A stretch of DNA of 16,425 bases from assembly GCA_024641835.1 (NCBI GenBank), contig JAHECH010000020.1, positions 1 through 16,425 on the forward strand, given 5' to 3'. A program made the translations under genes and the position numbers. Under the pieces are notes generated by a model. That model worked only from the letters and a program-made list of their open reading frames with translations. It ran no database searches and was not told where the DNA came from. Position 1 is the stretch's first letter. Each line of letters starts with the position of its first letter. This stretch comes from Deltaproteobacteria bacterium (GTDB lineage: Bacteria > Desulfobacterota > DSM-4660 > Desulfatiglandales > HGW-15). Shown piece by piece: positions 7,713-14,822 of this stretch.

Positions 7713-8246
7713 TCACTTTTCTCCGGCAGACACCCGTTGTGCGGCTTCACCGACTTGTGCGGCTTCACCGACTTGTGCGGCTTCACCGACTTGTGCGGCT
7801 TCACCGACCGCCTCAATGATTTTGTTGTACCCGGTGCATCGACAGAGATTCCCTTCCAAAGCCTTCCGGATATCGACCTCCGTAGGATGTGGATTCTCTT
7901 CTAACAATGCGGTAGCTGAAAGAACCATGCCCGGTGTACAGAAGCCACATTGAACCGCGCCATTGTCCAGGAAGGCTTGCTGTACGACCGTCAGTTTTCC
8001 CTTTTCAGCCAAGCCTTCTATTGTCACAACCTGCTTTTTCTCGAAGTCCACGGCAAGTGCCAGACAGGATAAAATGGGTTGGCCATCAACCAGTACGGTG
8101 CATGAACCGCACTCACCGGTCCCGCACCCTTCCTTGGTACCGGTGAAGCCCAATTGATCCCGCAACACTTCCAGCAATGTGGTCCAGGGCTGGACAGCTA
8201 CATCCCATCTTTCGCCATTGACCATGAGCTCTATCAGTCTCTTCAC
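7713..8246 (-). CDS. Molybdenum hydroxylase small [2Fe-2S] subunit
   Basis: The protein has 177 residues. The N-terminal plant-ferredoxin-type cluster uses Cys41, Cys46, Cys49 and Cys61 (GCGTGECGSCTV...C). The second, helical-domain cluster uses Cys100, Cys103, Cys135 and Cys137 (CGFCTPGM and NLCRCTGY). It relays electrons from the Mo site to FAD in complete three-subunit enzymes. The start codon is GTG 8244-8246, supported by a strong AGGAGG (complement of 8253-8258) with 6-nt spacing. The C-terminus is unusual: the native end EAVGEAAQ is expanded into four VGEAAQ units (residues 147-170) by an 18-bp tandem repeat, adding roughly 20 residues of flexible or helical tail. It sits just before the Mo subunit, and after the broken FAD subunit gene in transcription order. 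Confidence 0.92.
   Translation of the reverse strand: MKRLIELMVNGERWDVAVQPWTTLLEVLRDQLGFTGTKEGCGTGECGSCTVLVDGQPILSCLALAVDFEKKQVVTIEGLAEKGKLTVVQQAFLDNGAVQCGFCTPGMVLSATALLEENPHPTEVDIRKALEGNLCRCTGYNKIIEAVGEAAQVGEAAQVGEAAQVGEAAQRVSAGEK
7737..7808. repeat. Four perfect tandem copies of an 18-bp unit (coding minisatellite)
   Basis: The unit TTGTGCGGCTTCACCGAC occurs at 7737-7754, 7755-7772, 7773-7790 and 7791-7808 with no mismatch. On the minus strand it encodes repeated VGEAAQ at the C-terminus of the 2Fe-2S subunit. Because 18 is a multiple of 3, copy-number change leaves the frame intact and only alters tail length. Perfect identity indicates recent expansion, probably by polymerase slippage. 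Confidence 0.97.
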
Positions 8247-8252
8247 GGAAGA

Positions 8253-8258
8253 CCTCCT
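8253..8258 (-). promoter_or_regulatory. Strong ribosome-binding site that fixes the GTG start of the 2Fe-2S subunit
   Basis: On the minus strand this reads AGGAGG, ending 6 nt before the GTG at 8244-8246. It decides that the gene starts with GTG rather than at the internal ATG a few codons later. Confidence 0.75.
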
Positions 8259-8336
8259 AAATATCGGGAACCTTCAAAAGTGTTTACATCGGCCTGTGAA
8301 AGCACCGCCGAACCCGACCCCCTATAGACGGATGGT

Positions 8337-8405
8337 CATGGCGCCTTTTCTGGAGTGACTGGCGGGAGGGCGCCCTCTTTTCATGGCTTATCTGTGGGGG
8401 AAGCC
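8337..8405 (+). repeat. Single-arm copy (copy B) of the foldback repeat, at the FAD-subunit truncation point
   Basis: Read on the plus strand, 8346-8405 matches the complement of 3015-2956 at roughly 85% identity over 60 bp with one 1-nt gap. Shared blocks include AGTGACTGGCGGGAGG and GTGGGGGAAGCC. Weaker similarity (CATGG) extends to 8337, and TGTTTACAT at 8281-8289 is also found near the outer end of copy A (2829-2837), so the copy may begin at about 8281. Similarity stops at 8405, within about 9 bp of where homology to the FAD subunit ends. Only one arm is present, so unlike copy A it cannot fold back on itself. Confidence 0.75.
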
Positions 8406-8584
8406 CTGGCAGAAATCCCTTTCAGGCTGACAACCACCTCCGGCGTGGCCAGACCATATTTCATGCGCGGAATGAGGTCCGTCCCCCCGGCAACCAACCG
8501 GGCTGATCGCCCATACTCACGGAGGAGCTTTGAGGCCTCCTCCAGGGAGCCTGGCCTCAGGTGCTCAAACTTTGGAAGCAGCAT
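8381..8584 (-). pseudogene. Truncated FAD-binding (medium) subunit of the molybdenum hydroxylase, coxM-like, first ~57 codons only
   Basis: The ATG at 8582-8584 starts a clear match to CO-dehydrogenase/xanthine-dehydrogenase medium subunits: LPKFEHLRPGSLEEASKLL, then the first FAD-binding signature VAGGTDLIPRMKYG (residues 31-44), then LATPEVVVSLKGI. Family members are usually about 280-290 residues. Here recognisable sequence stops at Ile57 (8414), followed by ten foreign residues (SARASPTDKP) and a stop, all within or next to repeat copy B. The second FAD signature and the rest of the FAD and C-terminal domains are absent. The fragment therefore cannot make a working flavin subunit. It lies between the binding-protein gene and the 2Fe-2S gene in the expected operon order, which supports loss of an originally complete gene. 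An assembly join at the repeat is the main alternative. Confidence 0.88.
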
Positions 8585-8634
8585 ATGTGTCCCTCGGTTC
8601 AGACAGGAACGCTACGCTCGGATAGGTGCCTGGT

Positions 8635-9855
8635 TCACCTCTTGCTCCATGGGGGAGCCAGAAGCACTTTAGAGTTTGCTATTTCTGGCGGTGTTATGAT
8701 CTTTTGCTGGCCATTCTGCCACTGACGGAGTGCATAGACCACTTCGGCGGTATCATTCTCTCTGAATTTAACAGGCCCTTTCACCGTCATCATATCGGTA
8801 CCTGCGAGGGCGTCTCGTATTTTTTCCCTGTCTAAATTCCCCGCTTTTTCAATCGCGGCTGCCAAGACCTGTCCCGCAGCATACGCTGATCCTACGGCCA
8901 CACCGATAGACTTAACGCCCGGATGTTTTGCAAGATAATCGCTTCGCAGTCTTTCATTGCCGGGATAGGGCATGTGCTCATCCCAGTTACCGTCAGATAT
9001 GATGTAGTTCGCGTCTTGTTTTAAAGCTTCCCAGTAAGACCAGAAATCAGCGCCCCTGATAAAACACGTGATCTTTGGCGCGTAATCCAATTCCTTCATC
9101 TGCTTGACTAGGCTTATGGCTTGTGGCGGCGTGGGGACAGAAAATAAGGCATCTGCTCCTGCGGATTTGGCCGCTAGGATCATGGAAGAGTAATCCCTTG
9201 TGAACGGGGCATACTTTTCAACCACGACATCGTATCCCCGTTCTTTTGCGAGCTTATCTATATGATTCCCACATTCAAGTCCCCAGTCGGTCTGCAATTC
9301 GAAATTGACGACCTTTCGGGGCCTCTCATTTTTGGGAATGGAGTCGAGCACGTTAAAAAAGCCTCTGGTCTGCGATCCGGACATACCGAAAGGCACGAAA
9401 ACGTACCTGAAACCCTTCTTTAACGGGGCCTCAACGGCGATGGTTACGCCGACCCAGGGTACTTTGTTTTTCTCCGCGATGGACATGCCTGCTACATTGA
9501 GCAGCGATGAGAAACCGCCCAGATAAGCGACGACATTGTCTACGGAATTGAGTTTTTCAAGCCTTGCAGCGGACTTCACAGGATCTGATTCGTCATCCAC
9601 CATGATGAGGTCAATAGGAAGTTTCTTGCCGAATTCCTTGACGTATACCCCGCCTTCCTTGTTTATATGTTCTACAAAAAGCTCGTAGCCTGATTCTATT
9701 TCTTTGCCTCCCGCCGCCATTCCGCCCGTCTGCGGCAAGACAGCACCTATTTTAATCGCCTCCGGAGGCCCAGCAAGCACCGGCGCTTGGGATATCCATG
9801 TACCAAGAATAAATACGAAGACGACGAATACTTGTGTTAAACTCTTCTTGCCCAT
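8635..9855 (-). CDS. Periplasmic substrate-binding protein, LivK-like (branched-chain amino acid/aromatic acid type)
   Basis: The 406-residue protein starts at ATG 9853-9855 after AGGAGGG. Residues 1-28 form a Sec signal peptide: basic MGKK, a hydrophobic core, and probable cleavage after VLA. There is no lipobox Cys. The mature protein begins IKIGAVLPQTGGMAAGGKE, the classic opening of type-I periplasmic binding proteins of the HAAT (Liv) family, and has the two-lobe pattern with GADALFSVPTPPQ and GSAYAAGQVLAAAIEKAG segments. It would deliver ligand to the LivHM permease encoded just upstream. Family members bind branched-chain amino acids, amides, urea or aromatic acids. The neighbouring aryl-CoA ligase and Mo hydroxylase make an aromatic acid conceivable, but this is not shown by the sequence. 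Confidence 0.9.
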   Translation of the reverse strand: MGKKSLTQVFVVFVFILGTWISQAPVLAGPPEAIKIGAVLPQTGGMAAGGKEIESGYELFVEHINKEGGVYVKEFGKKLPIDLIMVDDESDPVKSAARLEKLNSVDNVVAYLGGFSSLLNVAGMSIAEKNKVPWVGVTIAVEAPLKKGFRYVFVPFGMSGSQTRGFFNVLDSIPKNERPRKVVNFELQTDWGLECGNHIDKLAKERGYDVVVEKYAPFTRDYSSMILAAKSAGADALFSVPTPPQAISLVKQMKELDYAPKITCFIRGADFWSYWEALKQDANYIISDGNWDEHMPYPGNERLRSDYLAKHPGVKSIGVAVGSAYAAGQVLAAAIEKAGNLDREKIRDALAGTDMMTVKGPVKFRENDTAEVVYALRQWQNGQQKIITPPEIANSKVLLAPPWSKR

Positions 9856-9950
9856 TTTGCCCTCCTCTATTCAAGGAATTGATTAAATGCTTTTTTGCCA
9901 CTCACCAGAAAACCGAAAACTTTGCCGTTTAGAGTATCACCCCCCATCAG

Positions 9951-10883
9951 CTAACGTAAGAAATTCTTAGCCTTTTGAAGCTTCTCCAACATCCCTATGA
10001 GCCCTTTCGGTAAAAAGAGGACGATCATTATGAATACGGCACCGAATATGAGGACATTGACCTGCCCCAGACTTATCGCAAATATCTCCTTTAGGATCAC
10101 GTAACAGATGGATCCGATCACAGGGCCGATGACGGTTCCGGACCCGCCGATAAACGTAATCAGGACCGGGTCGAAAGACCACCACAATTCAAAAGGCACG
10201 TAGCGGTAAAAACTCGCTGAATAAATGGCGAAAAGCCCCCCGGCAACTCCGGCAACGAACGAGCTGATCATCAGGGAAACAACCTTGGTTCTGAATGTAC
10301 TGATACCGATAGCCTCCGCCGCATCCTCGTCCTCCCTTATGGAAAGCATGGCCAGACCCAGCTTGGAGTTGGCCAATATATAGGTCCCCCAGACGGTTCC
10401 GGCGGCAACGAGCAAACCGAGATAGTATCTTTCCACGAGACTGTACCCGGCGCTTAAGGCCGGGGGAAGGAAATTGACACCGGGCAGCATGTCTGTCACC
10501 ATGATCACGGATATCATGGCCAGGGCGAGAGTTCCTATGGCAAAGTAATGGCCTTTCAGCTTCAGGGAAGGAATCCCGATGACGCATGCGAGAAGTACGG
10601 CACCAAGCCCTCCTGCAAATATAGCTAGAAAATAGGGGATCCCTGCGACCCAGATGTATCGAGCGCTCAGGGCCCCAATCCCGAAAAAGGCTGCCTGGCC
10701 CAGATTGATCTGACCGCAATAACCACCGAAAATATTCCAGCTCTGCGAGAGTATGGTATAGAGTCCCACAAGGAACACGATGCTCAGATAATAGTCCTGC
10801 TTGATGAAAAGGGGGATCAGCAGAAGAGCCACGAGGAGCATGCCCAGAACGATAAACCCAGTTTTTCCTTTCGTTCCCGTCAT
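9951..10883 (-). CDS. livM: Branched-chain-type ABC transporter permease, LivM family (copy 1)
   Basis: This 310-residue inner-membrane protein has about 8-9 hydrophobic segments. LivM hallmarks are GYCGQINLGQAAFFGIGAL (about 54-72), the cytoplasmic coupling loop SIREDEDAAEAIGI (about 181-194), GGSGTVIGPVIGS (about 248-260) and PKGLIGMLEK near the end. It pairs with the LivH permease encoded immediately before it. The ATG overlaps the LivH stop (ATGA, 4 bp), so translation is coupled. About 95 bp without a clear terminator separate its stop from the binding-protein gene. Confidence 0.92.
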   Translation of the reverse strand: MTGTKGKTGFIVLGMLLVALLLIPLFIKQDYYLSIVFLVGLYTILSQSWNIFGGYCGQINLGQAAFFGIGALSARYIWVAGIPYFLAIFAGGLGAVLLACVIGIPSLKLKGHYFAIGTLALAMISVIMVTDMLPGVNFLPPALSAGYSLVERYYLGLLVAAGTVWGTYILANSKLGLAMLSIREDEDAAEAIGISTFRTKVVSLMISSFVAGVAGGLFAIYSASFYRYVPFELWWSFDPVLITFIGGSGTVIGPVIGSICYVILKEIFAISLGQVNVLIFGAVFIMIVLFLPKGLIGMLEKLQKAKNFLR

Positions 10884-11752
10884 GAACGTTTCCCCAATAA
10901 CCCTTGTGGTCTGAACAGTAAGAAAAGGACGAATAGAACAAGGCCTACGGCCTCACGATAGGCAGCTCCCAGGAAAAATACGCTGCCCGCCTCGGCCGCT
11001 CCCAGCAGTAACCCCCCAAAGAGAATTCCGTTGATGCTGCCTACACCGGCAAGGATGACGACGATTAAGGCCTTGTTGGTTAATTCGAACGAAAAACCAG
11101 GGTTGAATCCCTGCAGGGCCACAAGAACACCGGGTACGCTTGCCAGCGCGATACCGATGGCAAATGAAACAAAATAGGTCTTCGCCGTGTTAATCCCCAT
11201 CAACCCGGCGGCTTCATGGTCCTGGGAAACCGCCCGAATCGATTTTCCAAAGTAGGTTTTTGTGAGGAACAGATGGAGGGCAAGGATGACTATGATCGCC
11301 AATACAACGGTCGCCAGGCCTGTATATGGTAACCGGAGACCCAGGAGGGACAGCACCTTCCCTGAATAACTGGTGGTGACCGCCCTCTCATCAGCCGTCC
11401 AGAAAAGAATGGCCAGATTGGGCAAGATGAGCAGCATGCCGAATGAGATTAGGAGAGAGATCTTAATTCGCTCATGCTCGGAGTAATCTATGAGTGATTT
11501 GAATAGGCCCTTGAAGAGCGCGAGCCCGAAAAGAAAGAAGACCGGCATGAAGATGGCGATAGATACAAAAGGGTCGATTTTCAGAAGATGAAAAAGCCAG
11601 AAGGCTCCATAAGCGCCTATCATGATGAGTGCACCGTGGGCTACGTTCAGATAACTCATCACCCCAAAGACCAGGGACAGCCCCAACGCCACCAGGCCAT
11701 AGAAGGACCCATTGATGATCCCATAGCTCATGATCTGCAGGAAGTAGGTCAT
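10880..11752 (-). CDS. livH: Branched-chain-type ABC transporter permease, LivH family (copy 1)
   Basis: The 290-residue integral membrane permease has LivH signatures: GLVALGLSLVFGVMSYLNVAHG at the N-terminus (20 or so residues from about 19), the coupling loop RAVSQDHEAAGLMGIN, the VVILAGVGSINGILFGG segment and terminal RPQGLLGKR. It forms the heterodimeric channel with LivM copy 1. The gene begins 6 bp after the livF stop and overlaps livM by 4 bp. Confidence 0.92.
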   Translation of the reverse strand: MTYFLQIMSYGIINGSFYGLVALGLSLVFGVMSYLNVAHGALIMIGAYGAFWLFHLLKIDPFVSIAIFMPVFFLFGLALFKGLFKSLIDYSEHERIKISLLISFGMLLILPNLAILFWTADERAVTTSYSGKVLSLLGLRLPYTGLATVVLAIIVILALHLFLTKTYFGKSIRAVSQDHEAAGLMGINTAKTYFVSFAIGIALASVPGVLVALQGFNPGFSFELTNKALIVVILAGVGSINGILFGGLLLGAAEAGSVFFLGAAYREAVGLVLFVLFLLFRPQGLLGKRS

Positions 11753-11758
11753 CGTTCA

Positions 11759-12469
11759 TCATCCTATAGCCAGGTAGGCACTCTTCACTTCTTGGCTGTC
11801 TAACAGCTCTCTCGCTTTTCCATGTCCGACGACACGGCCATTCTCGATGATGTACCCCAAGTCTGCCGTTTCGAGCGCATACCTCACATTCTGTTCCACC
11901 AGAAGAATCGTTATACCCCGACTCTGGTTGATCTCTTCGATGACGTTATAGAGCGTTTTGACGATGAGGGGTGCAAGCCCTAAGGAGAGCTCGTCCATAA
12001 GCAGCAAACTGGGAAGGGACATCAATCCGCGCGCTATGGCCAGCATCTGCTGCTCCCCTCCGCTCAAGGTCCCGGCCATTTGATTCACCCTCTTTTCAAG
12101 CACAGGAAAAATCTCATAGACCCAGATGAGGCTCGAGTCTTTACGCTTCCTTGCCCTTTCGATGAAGCCCCCCATCTCCAGGTTCTCAAGAACCGTCATC
12201 TCCGGGAAAAGCCTTCTCCCCTCCGGGACCATGGAAACACCGGCCTCCACGATCTCATGTTGCCGTTTGCCGTCCAAACGGATATCCCCGAATCTGATAT
12301 GGCCTTCCCTGGGCCGGAGGATCCCGGATATGGTCTTGAGGACGGTTGTTTTCCCGGCGCCGTTAGACCCGATGAGGGCAACGATTCCCCCTTTTTCAAC
12401 GTTGAAGCTAACACCCCACAGGGCTTGAAGATCACCATAATAGGCATCCACACCCTCAACTTTAAGCAC
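11759..12469 (-). CDS. livF: ABC transporter ATPase, LivF family
   Basis: The 236-residue ATPase carries Walker A GSNGAGKT (34-41), an intact ABC signature LSGGEQQ (135-141), Walker B LLLMDE (155-160) and the LLVEQN segment typical of LivF. It energises the LivHM permeases with LivG. The start is GTG 12467-12469 (the residue order LKVEGVDAYYG fits the family N-terminus), and it overlaps the end of livG by 8 bp, indicating coupling. Confidence 0.93.
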   Translation of the reverse strand: MLKVEGVDAYYGDLQALWGVSFNVEKGGIVALIGSNGAGKTTVLKTISGILRPREGHIRFGDIRLDGKRQHEIVEAGVSMVPEGRRLFPEMTVLENLEMGGFIERARKRKDSSLIWVYEIFPVLEKRVNQMAGTLSGGEQQMLAIARGLMSLPSLLLMDELSLGLAPLIVKTLYNVIEEINQSRGITILLVEQNVRYALETADLGYIIENGRVVGHGKARELLDSQEVKSAYLAIG

Positions 12470-13250
12470 GGAAATCCTCTCCCAGGTAGGCCTCTATGAC
12501 ATTTCTATCCTGTAAGGCCTCCTCAGGAAGGCCTTCGAATATCTTTCCACCATAGCTGAGTACGATTACCCTGTTGGATACCCCTAAGATCACCTTCATG
12601 ACGTGTTCTACGACCATAAGGGTGATTCCCAGGTCTTTGATCTTTCGGATCAGCGAAAGGGCCTCTTCGACTTCAAACGGATTCAGGCCCGCAAATACCT
12701 CATCCAGCAACAGCAACAAAGGTCTAGTAGCCAGGGCCCTGGCGATTTCGAGCCTTTTTCGATCGATGAGATTGAGTTGTCCCGCAACAATCATTTGTTT
12801 GTCGATGAGACCCGTAAATTCCATGATCTCATTCGCCTCTTCCCTGGCCTGTCTGATGTTTTTGGCGGGTTTCCTTCCATAGGAACGCCCGGCCATCACG
12901 TTTTCCAACGCAGTCAAGTGAGGGAAGGGCTTGACCAGTTGAAACGTCCTTGAGATTCCGGCTTTACAGATGGTGGAAGGTTTCTTATTCGTAATATTGC
13001 GATCCAGGAACTTTATTTCTCCTCCATTGGGTTTAAGAAAGCCCGTAATCATATTGAACAGTGTCGTTTTCCCGGATCCGTTCGGTCCGATGACCCCTAG
13101 AATTTCACCCCTGGCCAAGGAAAACCCCAGATTTCGGATGACCATCAGGCCACCGAATGACTTGGATAGGCCTCGAATATGCAACACATTCTGATCTTTC
13201 TCCCCAGCATCCATGTACGGTGGATATCTCATATGAAACCAATCCATCAT
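12462..13250 (-). CDS. livG: ABC transporter ATPase, LivG family
   Basis: This 262-residue LivG-type ATPase has Walker A GPNGSGKT (55-62), Q-loop Gln104 in RTFQLVKPF, Walker B LLLLDE (179-184), the AGLNPFE extension and H-loop His216 in VVEHVMK. The ABC signature is altered: LNLIDRKRLEIARAL stands where LivF has LSGGEQQ, so the usual Ser-Gly-Gly is missing (a variant seen in some LivG proteins). The start is uncertain. ATG 13248-13250 directly follows an in-frame TGA and has no good ribosome site; family proteins usually begin about 8 residues before the GLSKSFGG segment, so Met13 or the Val22 GTG are alternatives. Confidence 0.9.
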   Translation of the reverse strand: MMDWFHMRYPPYMDAGEKDQNVLHIRGLSKSFGGLMVIRNLGFSLARGEILGVIGPNGSGKTTLFNMITGFLKPNGGEIKFLDRNITNKKPSTICKAGISRTFQLVKPFPHLTALENVMAGRSYGRKPAKNIRQAREEANEIMEFTGLIDKQMIVAGQLNLIDRKRLEIARALATRPLLLLLDEVFAGLNPFEVEEALSLIRKIKDLGITLMVVEHVMKVILGVSNRVIVLSYGGKIFEGLPEEALQDRNVIEAYLGEDFRA

Positions 13251-13325
13251 TCAAAACGGGATCGAGTTCATTCGATTATCTCTCGAAGTTATCCATTGAG
13301 GATTTTTTCTCGATTGAAGTAATAC

Positions 13326-14681
13326 CTAATTTGTCATGGCTCTCCGTATGTAATGCTCACGTATTACTTTTAAGGCGGAAAAGGCACGATCCGGCGAATC
13401 ATAATAGGATCGGATACCATACAGATCTGTCCTTTTCTCTATCAAGGATTTGTCGGCCCCAAGAACCCACAGAATGACAGGCTTTTGGGGAGATCTCTTC
13501 ATCACTTCTTTTATTGTTTTCACGGTATAGGCCCCACATATGGCCAAGACAATGTCGACCGTCTCATCTCTCAGGCATGATTCAAGGACCTTTGAATAGA
13601 CGTGTTTGTACCCATGCGCCATTCCGGCCGACAGCAGATCAAGGGGGTTTCCAACATGGATCCAGGGTTTAAACAGATGTGCGATTTCATCGATGGTCTT
13701 TCTTGTAAGTTCTGCCGGGCGAAAACCCTGATTTTCCATGGCGTCGAGCGCCATGATTGCACCGGCTCCAGTGGGCGTCACTACAGCCACACGATTGCCT
13801 TTGAAAGGGGGTAGAGAGAGAAAGCCTCTTGTAATATCTCCAATGGCCTCAGCAGAATCGATTTGAAAGATTTTTGCCTGGCGAAACATCCCTCTGTATA
13901 ACGGATCTCTGCTACTTAAGGAACCCGTGTGGGAGGCGGAAGCCTTGCCCCCAAATTCACCTCTGCCCCCCTTGATGACAATGATCGGTTTCGACCGGCC
14001 GACTCGCTTGCAGATGAGGATAAACTCTGAAACGTTTTTGATACTCTCCACATATAGGACAATGAGTCGAATATCATCGTCCTCTTCAAAATATGAAATC
14101 GCGTCTGGAAAATCCACATCACACGTATTTCCCAGATCAATTCCTTTCCCAAAAGCACAATCAGGAAACCCTTCAAAAAACCCTCCGGATTGAGAAATAA
14201 GAGCAACGGGCGCCAAGGGTTGAGGGAGAGGAACAAAAGATGAACTGAAATGACCGAATGAGTTCATGATACCGATGGAGTTCGGCCCGAGGACCCGGAT
14301 GCCGCGACTGCTCGCAGTATCGTCTATCCTGGCTTGAAGAAATTTGCCCTCCGGATCGGCCTCAGAAAAGCCTTCGGTTATTATGATCGCTCCCCGCATT
14401 CCCTTTTTGGCACATTTCTCTAAAACCGCGGGGACAACATCGCGCCGAGTCATAATGACGGCCAGATCGATTCCCTCCGGCAGAAATTCCACTTTTGGGT
14501 AAACTTTGAAGTTAAGTACTTCACCTCCATTTGGATTAACGGGGTACATGTTTCCCTCGTACCCAAATCGGATGAGATTTTCTAAAACATTGAAGGACCC
14601 CCTTCCCGTTTTTCTTGAAACGCCGATGAGCGCCACAGATTTAGGTTCAAAAAAAATGTTTAAAAAATGTTCCCGCTGCAT
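13326..14681 (-). CDS. Acyl-CoA synthetase (NDP-forming), alpha-type subunit: CoA-binding and ligase domains without ATP-grasp
   Basis: The gene is called from ATG 14679-14681, giving 451 residues that begin MQREHFLNIFFEPKSVALIG. It resembles the alpha subunit of ADP-forming acetyl/aryl-acetyl-CoA synthetases. An N-terminal CoA-binding Rossmann domain (about 8-135; VALIGVSRKTGRGSFNV, then LGPNSIGIMN) is followed by a succinyl-CoA-ligase-like domain with SQSGGF (163-168). His251 in ASASHTGSL is the expected phosphohistidine, and a second flavodoxin-like domain (about 285-445) follows. The ATP-grasp beta subunit needed for ATP/ADP exchange is not in the window. An in-frame TTG at 14796-14798 would add 39 residues without family character and is disfavoured, although AGGAGG lies further upstream of it. 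It sits between two Liv permease sets on the same strand and may convert an imported acid to its CoA thioester or the reverse with ATP yield. Confidence 0.82.
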   Translation of the reverse strand: MQREHFLNIFFEPKSVALIGVSRKTGRGSFNVLENLIRFGYEGNMYPVNPNGGEVLNFKVYPKVEFLPEGIDLAVIMTRRDVVPAVLEKCAKKGMRGAIIITEGFSEADPEGKFLQARIDDTASSRGIRVLGPNSIGIMNSFGHFSSSFVPLPQPLAPVALISQSGGFFEGFPDCAFGKGIDLGNTCDVDFPDAISYFEEDDDIRLIVLYVESIKNVSEFILICKRVGRSKPIIVIKGGRGEFGGKASASHTGSLSSRDPLYRGMFRQAKIFQIDSAEAIGDITRGFLSLPPFKGNRVAVVTPTGAGAIMALDAMENQGFRPAELTRKTIDEIAHLFKPWIHVGNPLDLLSAGMAHGYKHVYSKVLESCLRDETVDIVLAICGAYTVKTIKEVMKRSPQKPVILWVLGADKSLIEKRTDLYGIRSYYDSPDRAFSALKVIREHYIRRAMTN

Positions 14682-14822
14682 ATTTCTGAATCGATATTGG
14701 ATAAATTTTCTACTGCTGAAAAAAAGTCCTGAGGGATGGTGGCTAATTGGGCTCGAAAAGAGGTAAGGTGCTTCTACGAACAAAGGGTGACGGGTCAATA
14801 TTTGAAGGACCTTCCTCCTGTT

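Noticed and set aside
7737..7808. CRISPR-like array
   Set aside because: The units are directly adjacent with no spacers and lie in a coding frame.
7698..7904. Plus-strand frame with repeated LCGFTD units, and the minus-strand KSVKPH repeats upstream of the Mo subunit
   Set aside because: Both are alternative-frame readings of the 18-bp tandem repeat; the 2Fe-2S gene frame (VGEAAQ) is the real one.
8646..8657. TCCATGGGGGAG, a 12-bp match to the foldback arm at 2902-2913
   Set aside because: It lies within the coding end of the binding protein (LAPPW), contains the palindrome CCATGG, and has no flanking similarity, so chance is likely.
9856..9950. Possible terminator or attenuator between livM copy 1 and the binding-protein gene
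   Set aside because: No stem of useful length followed by a T-run could be found on the minus strand; only the ribosome site of the binding protein is evident.
14682..14798. 39-residue N-terminal extension of the NDP-forming synthetase from a TTG start
   Set aside because: The extension lacks domain similarity, and the family N-terminus fits Met at 14681; the AGGAGG upstream is 15 nt from the TTG.
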